The notes under the pieces are model-generated. The model did no database searches. It was not told the origin of the DNA and worked only from the letters and a program-made list of their open reading frames with translations. This document shows positions 36,365 through 46,537 of a DNA stretch of 64,000 bases, piece by piece. The stretch's first letter is position 1. Every line of letters begins with the position of its first letter. Source of the stretch: Pseudomonadota bacterium (lineage in GTDB: Bacteria > Pseudomonadota > Alphaproteobacteria > Acetobacterales > Acetobacteraceae); contig JAKADX010000006.1 in the NCBI GenBank assembly GCA_021818505.1, positions 1-64,000 of the forward strand, written 5' to 3'. The position numbers were made by a program, and so were the translations under genes.

Positions 36365-36420
36365 CCTAGCCCCCGTAATACCAGTTCTGCCGCTTGTGGC
36401 TGCGCGGGCGGCGCCGCACA

Positions 36421-36434
36421 TTGACGCACGTCAA
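36421..36434. promoter_or_regulatory. FNR/FixK-type operator between the cbb3 operon and the TauE/SafE gene
   Basis: TTGACGCACGTCAA fits the FNR/FixK/FnrL box (TTGAY-N4-RTCAA); arms extend to 7 bases each (CATTGAC and GTCAATG at 36419-36436). It lies 57 bases upstream of the operon's first start codon and 35 bases upstream of the divergent gene's start, so one site could serve both directions. Oxygen- or redox-dependent activation of cbb3 genes by such boxes is well established. Confidence 0.85.
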
Positions 36435-36468
36435 TGTCGGCGCCGCAGTGACGGGCGATCGAAGAGCG

Positions 36469-37188
36469 ATGACCGCCTTGCTGGCCCATGTCGCCGCCAT
36501 TTGTTCCCCTGCCGCGCCGACGCTCGGCGGGCTGCTGCTGGCCGGGCTGGCCGGCGGGCCCATGCATTGCGCGCCGATGTGCGGCGGTTTCGTGCTGGCA
36601 CAGGTGTCCGACCGGATGGCGCGGCTGCCGGCGGGGCGGCTATGCGAGGCGGCGCGGGTGCGCGGCGCGCTGCTGGTGCCGTACCATACCGGGCGGCTGC
36701 TCACCTATGCCGCGCTCGGGGCCGTCGCCGGCTCGGTCGGTGGCTGGCTCGGCATCGGCCGGCTCGGCAGCGCGCCGCTGCTGCTGGCGGCGCTGTTGTT
36801 CTTGGCCCAGGCACTGCTGCGGCTCCGCCCCGGCCTGCTGCCGCTACCGCCGGCGGTCCCGGCTGCTGGGCTGACCGCCATCGCCAGACTGGCGCGGCGC
36901 CTGCCGGGCGGGTTGCCGCTCGGCCTGTTGCTCGGGTTCCTTCCCTGCGGACTGCTCTATGCGGCTCTCGCCGCCGCGGCCGCGACGGGGGGGGCGGCGA
37001 CGGGCGCACTGGCCATGCTGGCGTTCGGCCTCGGCACCGTGCCCAGCCTGCTGACGGTCGCGCTCGCCGGGCACCTCGCCGGCCGGCGCTGGCAGGCCCG
37101 GCTGGCCCGACTGGCGCCGGCGATCATGCTGGCCGATGCCGGACTGCTGTCACTGATCTGGTTGCACCGTGTTGCCGGGGGGATCTGA
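36469..37188 (+). CDS. TauE/SafE (UreH-like) family membrane protein near cbb3 genes
   Basis: The 239-residue protein has six or so membrane helices and the diagnostic N-terminal motif GPMHCAPMCGGF in the first helix pair, a Cys-containing signature of the cytochrome-biogenesis-associated branch of the SafE family, and a second PCGLLYAALAAAAATGG motif in the helix about residue 163. Members next to cbb3 genes are thought to help copper or sulfur-linked maturation of the oxidase. Start ATG 36469 sits 35 bases from the shared FNR/FixK-type box. It is the only plus-strand gene of the oxidase locus. Confidence 0.85.
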   Translation: MTALLAHVAAICSPAAPTLGGLLLAGLAGGPMHCAPMCGGFVLAQVSDRMARLPAGRLCEAARVRGALLVPYHTGRLLTYAALGAVAGSVGGWLGIGRLGSAPLLLAALLFLAQALLRLRPGLLPLPPAVPAAGLTAIARLARRLPGGLPLGLLLGFLPCGLLYAALAAAAATGGAATGALAMLAFGLGTVPSLLTVALAGHLAGRRWQARLARLAPAIMLADAGLLSLIWLHRVAGGI

Positions 37189-37385
37189 TCCGTAACGGAA
37201 CGACCCTGTTTAACACCAACATACCCTGGCGCGCGGCCGACCATCGCCGTAGGTTGCCCGCCGCGCCCGCGCGAGTCCGGCCCGCCCGGCGTCGCCGTGG
37301 TGCGCCTGCCCTGCCCCGATCTCCGGCCGCAGCCGCGCGCGCCGGACGGGCGCAAGCGTTCGCGCCCTGACAAGAGGATTTGCCG

Positions 37386-37763
37386 ATGGATCAGATCTCC
37401 TCGCCCGACCTCGCCGTGAACATGCTGCGGGAGGTGATCGTCTCACTGGTGCGTCGCGACGGTCCGGCGCTGTCCGCTCACCAGCTTGCCGTCTATCTGA
37501 CCTGCTACCTGACCGACGGGCATCACACCGTGCGGGGTCTGGCGGCGGACCTGAACGTGTCGAAATCGGTCATCACGCGCTCGCTCGACAAGCTTGGCGA
37601 GATGGAGCTGACCCGGCGCATTCCCGACCCGACCGACCGGCGCAGCGTGCTGGTCGAGCGCACGTCGTCGGGCTGGAAACTGCTCGACGAGCTGCGCGGC
37701 ATCGTGGCGGCCGTGGCCGGCCGTCGCGTCCAGCCAGGCGGACAGGTCGCCACCGCGGATTGA
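37386..37763 (+). CDS. MarR-family transcriptional regulator
   Basis: The 125-residue protein shows a MarR winged helix: LSAHQLAVYLTCYLTDGHHTVRGLAADLNV (helices before and at the recognition helix, SKSVITRSLDKL) and the wing with RIPDPTDRRSVLVERTSSG. N- and C-terminal dimerisation helices are short. ATG 37386 follows AAGAGGA. It lies 103 bases before the ABC-transporter substrate-binding gene on the same strand and may regulate it. The 197 bases before it carry no clear feature. Confidence 0.85.
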   Translation: MDQISSPDLAVNMLREVIVSLVRRDGPALSAHQLAVYLTCYLTDGHHTVRGLAADLNVSKSVITRSLDKLGEMELTRRIPDPTDRRSVLVERTSSGWKLLDELRGIVAAVAGRRVQPGGQVATAD

Positions 37764-37866
37764 TTTCCACGTGCGGCAACGGCATACGTCCGGTACGTGT
37801 CGGCCAAAGCACCGAACCGGCGGACCGACACCGATCGGCCAGCCTGATCCAATGGGGAGAAACGCC

Positions 37867-38832
37867 ATGAGGCGCCTGCTGCTTGCCACCGTGATCGCGT
37901 CGTTCGCAACGTTCGGCCTTGCTTCCGCGCCGCGGGCGCAGGAGCCGAAAATCCCGATCATCGTCAAGGACACGACCTCGTTCTACTGGCAGATCGTGCT
38001 GGCCGGCGCGCGCAAGGCCGGCCAGGACCTGCACGTCAACGTGCCAGAACTCGGCGCGCAGTCGGAAAGCGACATCAATGGCCAGATCACCATCCTGGAG
38101 AACGCGGTTTCCGAGCATCCCGCCGCGATCGTGATCGCGCCGACACAGTTCCAGGCCCTCGGCGCGCCGATCACCGAAGCCGCCAAGAAGGTCAAGATCA
38201 TCGGCATCGACTCGGCGGCCGACTCCAAGTCCTTCACGTCGTTCTTGACCACCGATAACGTCAAGGGCGGCAGGGTCGCGGCCGACGCGCTCGCGGATGC
38301 CATCAAGGCGACCTACGGTAAAGCCGAGGGCGAGGTCGCGCTGATCACCTCCCTGCCCGGCGTCGGCTCCCTCGACCAGCGCGCCAAGGGCTTCAAGGAG
38401 GAGCTGGCGGCGAAGTATCCTGGCCTCAAGCTCGTGGCCGACAAGGTGGCGGACGGTCAGGCGACCACCGGCCTGAACATCATGACCGACCTGATCACGG
38501 CCAATCCCAAGCTGCGCGGCGTGTTCGCCAGCAACCTGATCATGGGCCAGGGCGCGGGTGAGGCGGTCGCCGAGAACAAGGCGCAGGACAAGATCAAGCT
38601 GGTTGCCTTCGACAACGACGACAAGCTGGTGAAATTCCTGAGCGACGGCGTGATCTACGCGCTGATCGTGCAGGACCCGTACCGCATGGGATATGACGGC
38701 GTGAAGACCGCGCTCGCCGCCTCCAAGGGCGAAGCCGTACCGGCCAATGTCGATACCGGCGTGACCGCGATCACCAAGGCGACGATGAACACGCCGCGCG
38801 CGCAGGAACTCCTGAACCCGAAGCTGAAGTAA
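37867..38832 (+). CDS. Sugar ABC transporter periplasmic substrate-binding protein
   Basis: The 321-residue protein has a signal peptide (cleavage near ASAPRAQ-EPK at about residue 23) and a periplasmic-binding type I fold typical of ribose/galactose/xylose binding proteins: IPIIVKDTTSFYWQIVLAGA, the ISVSEHPAAIVIAP-like region (ENAVSEHPAAIVIAPTQF) and IIGIDSAADSKSF. An RBS GGGGAGA lies before ATG 37867. Together with the following ATPase and permease it forms an import system of the RbsB-RbsA-RbsC type. The sugar is not evident. Confidence 0.92.
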   Translation: MRRLLLATVIASFATFGLASAPRAQEPKIPIIVKDTTSFYWQIVLAGARKAGQDLHVNVPELGAQSESDINGQITILENAVSEHPAAIVIAPTQFQALGAPITEAAKKVKIIGIDSAADSKSFTSFLTTDNVKGGRVAADALADAIKATYGKAEGEVALITSLPGVGSLDQRAKGFKEELAAKYPGLKLVADKVADGQATTGLNIMTDLITANPKLRGVFASNLIMGQGAGEAVAENKAQDKIKLVAFDNDDKLVKFLSDGVIYALIVQDPYRMGYDGVKTALAASKGEAVPANVDTGVTAITKATMNTPRAQELLNPKLK

Positions 38833-38840
38833 GCCGCTTC

Positions 38841-40373
38841 GTGCCTGCGACCGACCACGGGGACCGCCCTGCGCCGCAGGGCGGTTCCGGCGCGTCCGGC
38901 CCGCTGCTGGAACTGCGCGGACTGGACAAGCGGTTCACCGGCACGCACGCGCTGAAATCGGTCAGCCTCGCCTTCGAGCGCGGCGAAATCCACGCCATCG
39001 TCGGCGAGAACGGTGCTGGCAAATCGACCCTGATCAAGCTGCTGACCGGCGTGCATCTGCGCAGCGCCGGCGAGATCATCTGGGACGGCCGGCGCGTCCC
39101 GATGACCGGCCCGCAGGAGGCACTGGCGCTCGGCATCAACGCGGTGCATCAGGAAGTGGTGCTGTGCCCGCATCTGACGGTCGCGGCCAACCTGTTCCTC
39201 GGCAATGAGCACGCGCGCTTTGGCCTGCTGCGCGGGCGACGCATGGTACGAGACGCGCAGCACACGTTGGACAGCCTGGGCTTCCGCATTCGGGCCGACG
39301 CTGTGCTGTCCACGCTGACCATCGGCCAGCAGCAACTGGTCGCGACCGCGCGGGCGGCGCTGCGCGGCACGCGCTTTCTGATCTTCGATGAACCGACTGC
39401 CTATCTGACTCGCCAGGAAGCGGCGCAGTTGTTCGCGCTGATCCGCCGGCTCAAGGGCGATGGCATCACCATCGTCTATATTAGCCACCGGCTCGAAGAA
39501 GTGTTCGAGCTGGCTGACCGGGTCTCGATCCTGCGCGACGGCGCACTCATCTCAACGCACCGGATCGACGAAATCGACGAGCAGGGTCTGATCCGCGGCA
39601 TGAGCAACCGCTCGATCGAACAGATCTACTACAGGGAGACAGTGCCACGCGGCGCGCGCTTGCTCGAGACGCGCGGCCTCACCGGGCAGGGTTTCGCCGA
39701 CGTGTCGCTCACCGTCGATCGCGGCGAGATCGTCGGACTCTATGGCCTGATCGGTGCCGGCCGCAGCGAGTTCGTGCAGAGCGTGTTCGGGCGCCACCAC
39801 GCCACCGCCGGCAGCGTGCTATGGCAGGAGAAGCCGGTCACCATCCGCAGCGAAAAGCAGGCGATCGCGCTCGGCATCGCGCTGGTGCCGGAAAGCCGGC
39901 GCGATCAGGGCCTTTGCCTCAACCTCGGCGTCGGGCTCAACCTGAATCTGGCGATCTATGGCCGGCTGACGCGAGGACTGACCATCAGTCGCGGGGCCGA
40001 GGCCGCCGAGGCCGACCGGCAGATCAGGGATCTGCGGATCGTGACCCTGTCACGCAACACGCTCGTCGCTTCGCTGTCCGGCGGCAACCAGCAGAAGATC
40101 GTGGTCGGGAAATGGCTCAACCACGGCGCCGAACTGTTCATCTTCGACGAGCCGACGGTCGGCGTCGATGTCGGCACCAAGCTGGAAATCTATCGCCTGA
40201 TCGCGCGGCTGCTGCGCGACGGCGCCGGCATTATCCTGATCTCCTCGTACCTCCCTGAAGTGTACGAACTCGCCGATACGCTGCACGTGTTCCGCCGCGG
40301 CCGACTGGTGGCGAGCCACGGGCACAGACAGGCCTCCGTCGAGACGATCCTGACCGAAGCGATCGGCGTCTGA
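38841..40373 (+). CDS. Sugar ABC transporter ATP-binding protein (RbsA-type, two NBDs)
   Basis: The 510-residue protein has two fused nucleotide-binding domains. The first has GENGAGKSTLIKLLTG and LTIGQQQLVATARA with DEPTAYL; the second lacks a canonical Walker A (LYGLIGAGRSEFVQS) but has the ABC signature LSGGNQQKIVVGKW and DEPTVGVDVGTK. That asymmetry is typical of carbohydrate importers (CUT2). The start is GTG 38841, 8 bases after the substrate-binding gene. Transport is driven with the permease downstream. Confidence 0.95.
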   Translation: MPATDHGDRPAPQGGSGASGPLLELRGLDKRFTGTHALKSVSLAFERGEIHAIVGENGAGKSTLIKLLTGVHLRSAGEIIWDGRRVPMTGPQEALALGINAVHQEVVLCPHLTVAANLFLGNEHARFGLLRGRRMVRDAQHTLDSLGFRIRADAVLSTLTIGQQQLVATARAALRGTRFLIFDEPTAYLTRQEAAQLFALIRRLKGDGITIVYISHRLEEVFELADRVSILRDGALISTHRIDEIDEQGLIRGMSNRSIEQIYYRETVPRGARLLETRGLTGQGFADVSLTVDRGEIVGLYGLIGAGRSEFVQSVFGRHHATAGSVLWQEKPVTIRSEKQAIALGIALVPESRRDQGLCLNLGVGLNLNLAIYGRLTRGLTISRGAEAAEADRQIRDLRIVTLSRNTLVASLSGGNQQKIVVGKWLNHGAELFIFDEPTVGVDVGTKLEIYRLIARLLRDGAGIILISSYLPEVYELADTLHVFRRGRLVASHGHRQASVETILTEAIGV

Positions 40374-40385
40374 AGGGCAAACCGC

Positions 40386-41372
40386 GTGAGTGAAACCGTC
40401 ATCAAGGACCCAATCGAGCCGGGCGCGGCGAGCAAGCCCGGCGCACGCCTCAATCTTCTGCTCAGTCTGACCTTGCTCGGCCTGCTGCTGCTGCTGTGGG
40501 CGGCGCTGGCAGTCAGCACGGACACTTTTCTTACCGTCAACAATCTGACCAACCTGATGCGGCAGGCGACGATCTGGGCGGTCATCGCGATCGGCCAGAC
40601 CTTCGTCATCATCACGGCCGGCATCGACCTGTCGGTCGGCACCGTGCTGGGCTTCTCGGGCGTGGTGATCTCGCTGCTGCTGCAGGCCAAGTTCTCGATC
40701 TGGCTGGCGGTGCTGGTGACGCTGCTGGTGGGTGTGGCGATCGGCATGTTCCATGCCTTCGGCGTCATCAAGCTCGGCCTGCCGCCATTCATCATGACGC
40801 TGGCGACGCTGACGGCACTGCGCGGCATCGGCCTGCTGATGACCAACGGCAGCTCCATCTCGATCACCAACGATGCCTTCACCAGCTTCTCGCGCGGCGG
40901 ACTGCTTGGCATCCCTAACCTGTTCTGGATGGTGATCCTGGTCGCGATACCGTCCTTCGTGTTCCTGCATCTCAGTCGCTGGGGCCGCTACCTGTTCGCG
41001 ATCGGCAGCAACCCGGAGGCGGCGCGGCTGTCGGGCGTGAATGTGCAGGCGATGCTGTATGTCGCCTACACGCTCTCGGCGACCTTCGCCGCCTTTGCCG
41101 GCATCCTGACCACCTCGCGCATCGGCATCGGCAACGCGACCACTGGCCAGGGGTGGGAGTTGCAGTCGATCGCGTCCTCAGTCATCGGCGGCACCAGCCT
41201 GTTCGGCGCGGTCGGCAGCATCCCCGGTCCGCTGCTCGGCAGCATCCTGCTGACCACGATCAACAACGGCGCCAACCTGCTGAACGTCAACCCGTTCTGG
41301 CAGCTCATCATCACCGGCGGGCTGATCATCGTGATCGTGTATTTCGATCAGTTGCGGCGGCGGAAGCGGTAG
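40386..41372 (+). CDS. Sugar ABC transporter permease (RbsC-type)
   Basis: The 328-residue protein has about nine membrane helices and the CUT2 permease motifs: TFVIITAGIDLSVGTVLGFSG and GSNPEAARLSGVNVQAMLYVAY, the EAA-like coupling loop. GTG 40386 is 12 bases after the ATPase stop, so the three genes form one operon. It converges with the acyl-CoA dehydrogenase gene a few bases away. Confidence 0.95.
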   Translation: MSETVIKDPIEPGAASKPGARLNLLLSLTLLGLLLLLWAALAVSTDTFLTVNNLTNLMRQATIWAVIAIGQTFVIITAGIDLSVGTVLGFSGVVISLLLQAKFSIWLAVLVTLLVGVAIGMFHAFGVIKLGLPPFIMTLATLTALRGIGLLMTNGSSISITNDAFTSFSRGGLLGIPNLFWMVILVAIPSFVFLHLSRWGRYLFAIGSNPEAARLSGVNVQAMLYVAYTLSATFAAFAGILTTSRIGIGNATTGQGWELQSIASSVIGGTSLFGAVGSIPGPLLGSILLTTINNGANLLNVNPFWQLIITGGLIIVIVYFDQLRRRKR

Positions 41373-41376
41373 AAGC

Positions 41377-42533
<1,157 letters not shown>

Positions 42534-42534
<1 letters not shown>

Positions 42535-43382
42535 CAGTCGCCCTCGAACACAGGTTTGCGCTTGTCGGCAAAGGCCTTGTACGCGCGGGCGAAATCATTG
42601 GTCTGCATGCACAGCGCCTGCGCCTGCGCCTCCGCCTCGATCGCGGTGTCGATGTCCATGCTCCATTCCTGATGCAGGCAGCGTTTGGTCATCGCGTGCG
42701 CCGCCGTCGGTCCCGCCGCCAGTTCCGCCGCCAGCGCCGTCGCCTCCTCCAGCACCGATCCGGGCGCGCACAACCGGTTGTAGAAGCCCCAGCGTTCCGC
42801 TTCCTCGCCACCCATCGACCGGCCCGTATAGAGCAGTTCGGCGGCGCGGCCGGCGCCGATGATGCGCGGCAGGATGTTGCACGCCCCCATGTCGGCACCG
42901 GCCAGCCCCACCCGCACGAACAGGAACGCCACCTTGCTGCGCGCCGTGCCCAGGCGCAGGTCGGACGCCATCGCCAGGATGGCGCCGGCGCCGGCGCATA
43001 CGCCGTCGATCGCGGCGACGATCGGCTGCGGGCAGGCGCGCATCGCGCGTACCACATCGCCGGTCATGCGCGTGAAGTCGAGCAGGCCGCGCGTGTCGCC
43101 CGCCTCGCGCATCCGCACCAACGGGCCGATGATCTCATGCACGTCGCCGCCGGAGCAGAAATTCCCCTCCGCCCCGGTGAGCACCACGGCCCGCACGTCG
43201 CGCGACGTCGCAAGCGCGCGGAACAGGTCGCGCAACTCGGAATAGCTCTCGAAGGTCAGCGGGTTCTTGCGCTCCGGCCGGTCGAGCGTGATGGTGGCAA
43301 CGCGCCCATCGACGCCAAAGCGCAGATGCCGGGCCACATAGGACGCGGCCTCGAACCGCCCGCCGAACGCTGGAACCGTCAC
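42534..43382 (-). CDS. Enoyl-CoA hydratase-family protein
   Basis: The 282-residue crotonase-family protein has [21 protein letters not shown] and [20 protein letters not shown] (oxyanion hole) and [21 protein letters not shown], where Asp and neighbours replace the classical second Glu. Relatives of this length occur in aromatic acid (2-aminobenzoate-type) CoA clusters; the present neighbours do not prove that route. It is translationally coupled to the acyl-CoA dehydrogenase. Confidence 0.88.
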
Positions 43383-43442
43383 CGCCGCCTCCTCCCGCGA
43401 AGGCCGCGAATCTGTCGCAGAACAGCGCGCCGGATCAACCGC

Positions 43443-43694
43443 CTATCGGCGCGCGATCAGCATACCGAGCAGAAAGCCGACACCGGCGGCGACCCCGAGC
43501 GCGATCAACGGCTGGTCGGTGGTCATGCCACGCACCGTTTCCACCGCTTCCCCGACGGCCGTCTGCGCCTGCCCGGCCACCTGCCGCGCCTTGCCGCGCA
43601 TTTCGGTCGCGGTATCGCCGGTCATGGCACCAGTCGCCTCCTCGGCCTTGCCCGCGACGTCGTGGATGCTGCCCTCGGCCTGGGTCGCACTCAT
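43443..43694 (-). CDS. CsbD-like protein with DUF883-type membrane anchor
   Basis: The 83-residue protein has an N-terminal half typical of CsbD-like stress proteins (GSIHDVAGKAEEATGAMTGD, GKARQVAGQAQTAVGEA) and a C-terminal membrane helix with the DUF883/YqjD-type end (PLIALGVAAGVGFLLGMLIA then RR). CsbD is part of a general-stress response in Bacillus, and YqjD tethers ribosomes in stationary phase; neither role is shown for this protein. ATG 43694 starts the conserved part; the frame is open further upstream without support. Confidence 0.8.
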   Translation of the reverse strand: MSATQAEGSIHDVAGKAEEATGAMTGDTATEMRGKARQVAGQAQTAVGEAVETVRGMTTDQPLIALGVAAGVGFLLGMLIARR

Positions 43695-43786
43695 GTGCTG
43701 CTGCCTCCTCGGTCTGTCCTGATCCCGCCGGATGCGGGCTGATACGCTGCAATCGCCGACCCGTTGCATCGGTCAGGCGGCAAGGA

Positions 43787-45148
43787 TCAGACTTCGCCCT
43801 CCTCGCGCAGCATTCGCACGCTCGCCCGGAGTGCCCGCGCCGCCTCGGCCACGTCCGCCGCGTCATGCGCCGCCGAGGTGAAGCCCGACAGGCGCCCGTT
43901 CACGTCCACACCATGCAGCAACAGCGCCAGCCGCAACCGCGACACCAGCCGCGCCGGCGGAGTCTTGAACTCCTCCATCGGGACGACGTACGGGTCGAAC
44001 CGCTCGGGGGTCACGTCCCGCCGGGCCGGATTGAGGAACAGGTGAAAGCCCGAGGACGTGCCGTACACCGCCCAGGGCAATCCTTCCTCGGCCAGCACCA
44101 TGTTGAGCGCCGCGCGCATCTCGGCGGCAACGGCGTCGGCGTGGGCGGTCGCCTCGCCCCGCTCGACGATGCGCAGGCAGGCGATCCCGGCGGCGGCGGC
44201 GACCGGGTTGGCGTTGTAGGTGCCCTGGTGCCCGATCTTCTCCCGCCCGGCGGCGGGTGCTGCCGTAAAATCAAGCAGATCGAGGATGTCCTTGCGTCCG
44301 CCCACCGCCGCCCCCGGCATCCCCCCTGCGACGATCTTGGCGAAGGTGCTCAGGTCCGGCCGCACGCCGAAGGCCGCCTGCGCTCCGCCCGGCGCGATGC
44401 GGAACCCGGTCACCACCTCGTCCATGATCAGCAGCGTGCCGTGGCGCTCGGTCGCCTCGCGCAGTGCGCGCAGGAACTCCGGGCGCAGCGGCACCTGGCC
44501 GAAGCTCGCGCCGGTCGGCTCCAGAATCACCGCCGCCACCTCGCCGCCCGCCAGCAGCCGCTCGGTCGCCTCCAGGTCGCCTGGCGGGGCCAGCACCACG
44601 CCCTCGGCCACGCCGGCCAGCACGCCGGGCGTCGCCGAGCCGTCGAAATGGCTGGCGAAGCCGGTCGTCATGTGGTCGTGCCAGCCGTGGAAATGTCCCT
44701 TGAATCGCAGCAGCTTGGGCCGCCCGGTGAAGGCACGGGCCAGTCGCACCGCCATCAGCGTCGCCTCGGTGCCCGAGGAGGTGAAGCGGATGCGCTCGCA
44801 GGACGGCACCATGCGCCGGATCTGCGCCGCCCACAGCACCTCGCGCGGGTGGCTTGCGCCGAACTGCGTGCCCTCGGCGGCGGCGGCCGAGATCGCCGCC
44901 GTCACCTCTGGATGGGCGTGGCCGAGGATCAGCGCGCCGTGGCCGCCGTAGAAATCGACGTAGCGGTTACCGTCCACGTCCCATTTGTGACCACCCTGGC
45001 CGCGGGCGATGTACGGCCCGTACGGGTCCTGCAGCCGCGCGTCATGGGTGATGCCGCTGGGGAACAGCCCGGCCGCCTCGCGGGCGAGTTCGGCCGAGCC
45101 GGGCGTGCGGTCGCGCCACGCCGCGACGATGCGGGAATTGCTGGCCAC
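43787..45148 (-). CDS. Class III aminotransferase / glutamate-1-semialdehyde aminomutase-like enzyme
   Basis: The 453-residue PLP enzyme resembles HemL-like aminotransferases: VDFYGGHGALILGHAHPEV, SSGTEATLMAVRLARAFTGR, LLIMDEVVTGFRIAPGG and FAKIVAGGMPGAAVGG with the Schiff-base Lys in TFAKIVAGG. True HemL is shorter (about 430) and lies with heme genes, so an amino acid or amine transaminase is more likely. It is 9 bases after a CDGSH protein gene on the same strand. Confidence 0.88.
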   Translation of the reverse strand: MASNSRIVAAWRDRTPGSAELAREAAGLFPSGITHDARLQDPYGPYIARGQGGHKWDVDGNRYVDFYGGHGALILGHAHPEVTAAISAAAAEGTQFGASHPREVLWAAQIRRMVPSCERIRFTSSGTEATLMAVRLARAFTGRPKLLRFKGHFHGWHDHMTTGFASHFDGSATPGVLAGVAEGVVLAPPGDLEATERLLAGGEVAAVILEPTGASFGQVPLRPEFLRALREATERHGTLLIMDEVVTGFRIAPGGAQAAFGVRPDLSTFAKIVAGGMPGAAVGGRKDILDLLDFTAAPAAGREKIGHQGTYNANPVAAAAGIACLRIVERGEATAHADAVAAEMRAALNMVLAEEGLPWAVYGTSSGFHLFLNPARRDVTPERFDPYVVPMEEFKTPPARLVSRLRLALLLHGVDVNGRLSGFTSAAHDAADVAEAARALRASVRMLREEGEV

Positions 45149-45157
45149 GTGGGCGGC

Positions 45158-45403
45158 TCAGAGCCGCTTGTGCGTGCCGTCGCACATCGGCTTGGCCCCG
45201 CTGTGCTTGCAGCCGCAGAACCAGGCATCACCGTCCGCCGCCGCCTTGTGCTCGATCGGCGTGAACCCGCTGCCCTTGTGCGAGCCGTCGCAGAATGGCT
45301 GCGACTTGCTCCGCCCGCAGGCGCACCACCAGTAGGACTTGCCGGCCTCAAGCCGGACCTGGAACGGCCCCTTCTGGGCGATGTTGGGAGCGGTTGCGGA
45401 CAT
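45158..45403 (-). CDS. Dual CDGSH iron-sulfur protein
   Basis: The 81-residue protein carries two [2Fe-2S] CDGSH motifs: [18 protein letters not shown] and [18 protein letters not shown]. Each has the C-x-C-x3-S-x3-P-x-CDG-S/T-H pattern with three Cys and one His as ligands. Two-motif bacterial members fold as a single subunit and may act in redox or iron handling. Function is unassigned. Confidence 0.92.
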   Translation of the reverse strand: MSATAPNIAQKGPFQVRLEAGKSYWWCACGRSKSQPFCDGSHKGSGFTPIEHKAAADGDAWFCGCKHSGAKPMCDGTHKRL

Positions 45404-45435
45404 GCCGACCTCGTGCGGTTTGAACCCCGAACTGT

Positions 45436-46179
45436 TTACGAGCCTGCGAACCGCGCCGCCAGGGCCCCGTCCACGCCGACGACTTCCCGCCGTGGCAGCG
45501 CCGCGTAGCCGCCGGCACTGGCTTTCGGCAGCCGCAGCCGCACCAGCGACTCGGCCAGTGCGACGGCGCTGCTCACGCCCTCGATCACCGGCACCGGCAG
45601 GCGCGCCTGCACGCGCGCCGGCATCCCGGCCATCACCGCACCGATCAGGACCACGACATCGACCATGTCGGCCGTCACCAGATGCTCCGCTTCGGCCACG
45701 ATCAGGTCCGCCACGCGCTCAGGCGCTTGCAGCAAATCCAGCGGGTTGGCATCGACTGCTCGCATCCCGCCGCAGCGCGCGGCCAGCCCGTAGCCCTCCA
45801 CCATCTCGCGCAGCGGATAGGCGCTGCGCCGCGACAGGGTGACGGTGCCGAAGCACCCGCCGATCAGGCAGGCGACATGCAGCGCCGATTCGGTCAGTCC
45901 CAGCACCGGGATGGCCAGCATCTCCCGCGCCGCGCGCAGGCCGGAATCGATCGAGGCGCCGATGATCGCGGCGTCGCAGCCGCCGGACTCGCGCGCCAGC
46001 AGGTCGAGCGCCGCGTGCTCGGCAATCGCCATCTCCGTCCGCGTTCCGATCACACGCGCGCCGAACCGGGCAGTGGCCGGCACGATCTCGGTTCCCGGCC
46101 CGGCGACGGCGCGGGCAGCGGCGGCGATCGTGTCGGTGACGGATTGCGTGGTGTTCGGGTTGGCGAGCAGAAGGCGCAT
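45436..46179 (-). CDS. Asp/Glu/hydantoin racemase-family protein lacking both catalytic cysteines
   Basis: The 247-residue protein fits the family in length and fold: [16 protein letters not shown] (start), [25 protein letters not shown] and [12 protein letters not shown]. In allantoin/hydantoin racemases the first motif has a Cys where A75 is found, and the second reads GCAGM where IGAVM (G180-A181) is found, so both acid-base cysteines are gone. It is adjacent to hydroxyisourate hydrolase and urate hydroxylase genes (5-base gap), suggesting a part in urate or allantoin breakdown, with a different chemistry or as a binding protein. Racemase activity is not expected. Confidence 0.8.
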   Translation of the reverse strand: MRLLLANPNTTQSVTDTIAAAARAVAGPGTEIVPATARFGARVIGTRTEMAIAEHAALDLLARESGGCDAAIIGASIDSGLRAAREMLAIPVLGLTESALHVACLIGGCFGTVTLSRRSAYPLREMVEGYGLAARCGGMRAVDANPLDLLQAPERVADLIVAEAEHLVTADMVDVVVLIGAVMAGMPARVQARLPVPVIEGVSSAVALAESLVRLRLPKASAGGYAALPRREVVGVDGALAARFAGS

Positions 46180-46183
46180 CTGG

Positions 46184-46537
46184 TCAGCTCCCCCGGTATG
46201 TCGAATACCCGAACGGCGCCAGGATCAGGGGCACGTGGTAATGCCCGGCCGGATCGGCGATGCGGAAGCGGATCGGCACCGCGTCGTAGAACCCCGAACC
46301 GGCCGCACCCTGCGCCGCCCGCCATTCGCCGACTGCGAACACGATCTCGTACTCGCCCACTTCCAGCGCCGCGCCGGCCAGCAGCGGCGCATCGCAGCGG
46401 CCGTCGGCATTGGTGCGGAACCTGCCCAGATGCTGCCGTGCCGCGCCCTCCAGCCGGAACAGGTCGAGCCGCAGGCCCGACGCCGGCCGTCCGGCCGCCG
46501 TGTCGAGAACATGCGTCGTCAGGCGCCCGCCGCTCAT
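46184..46537 (-). CDS. uraH: 5-hydroxyisourate hydrolase
   Basis: The enzyme opens 5-hydroxyisourate to OHCU in urate catabolism. The 117-residue transthyretin-related protein has H9 in LTTHVLD, R47 in TNADGRCD, H101 in [13 protein letters not shown] and the C-terminal YRGS signature, all expected for activity. Its start overlaps the urate hydroxylase stop by 4 bases. OHCU decarboxylase, the usual next gene, is not seen in this window. Confidence 0.95.
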   Translation of the reverse strand: MSGGRLTTHVLDTAAGRPASGLRLDLFRLEGAARQHLGRFRTNADGRCDAPLLAGAALEVGEYEIVFAVGEWRAAQGAAGSGFYDAVPIRFRIADPAGHYHVPLILAPFGYSTYRGS

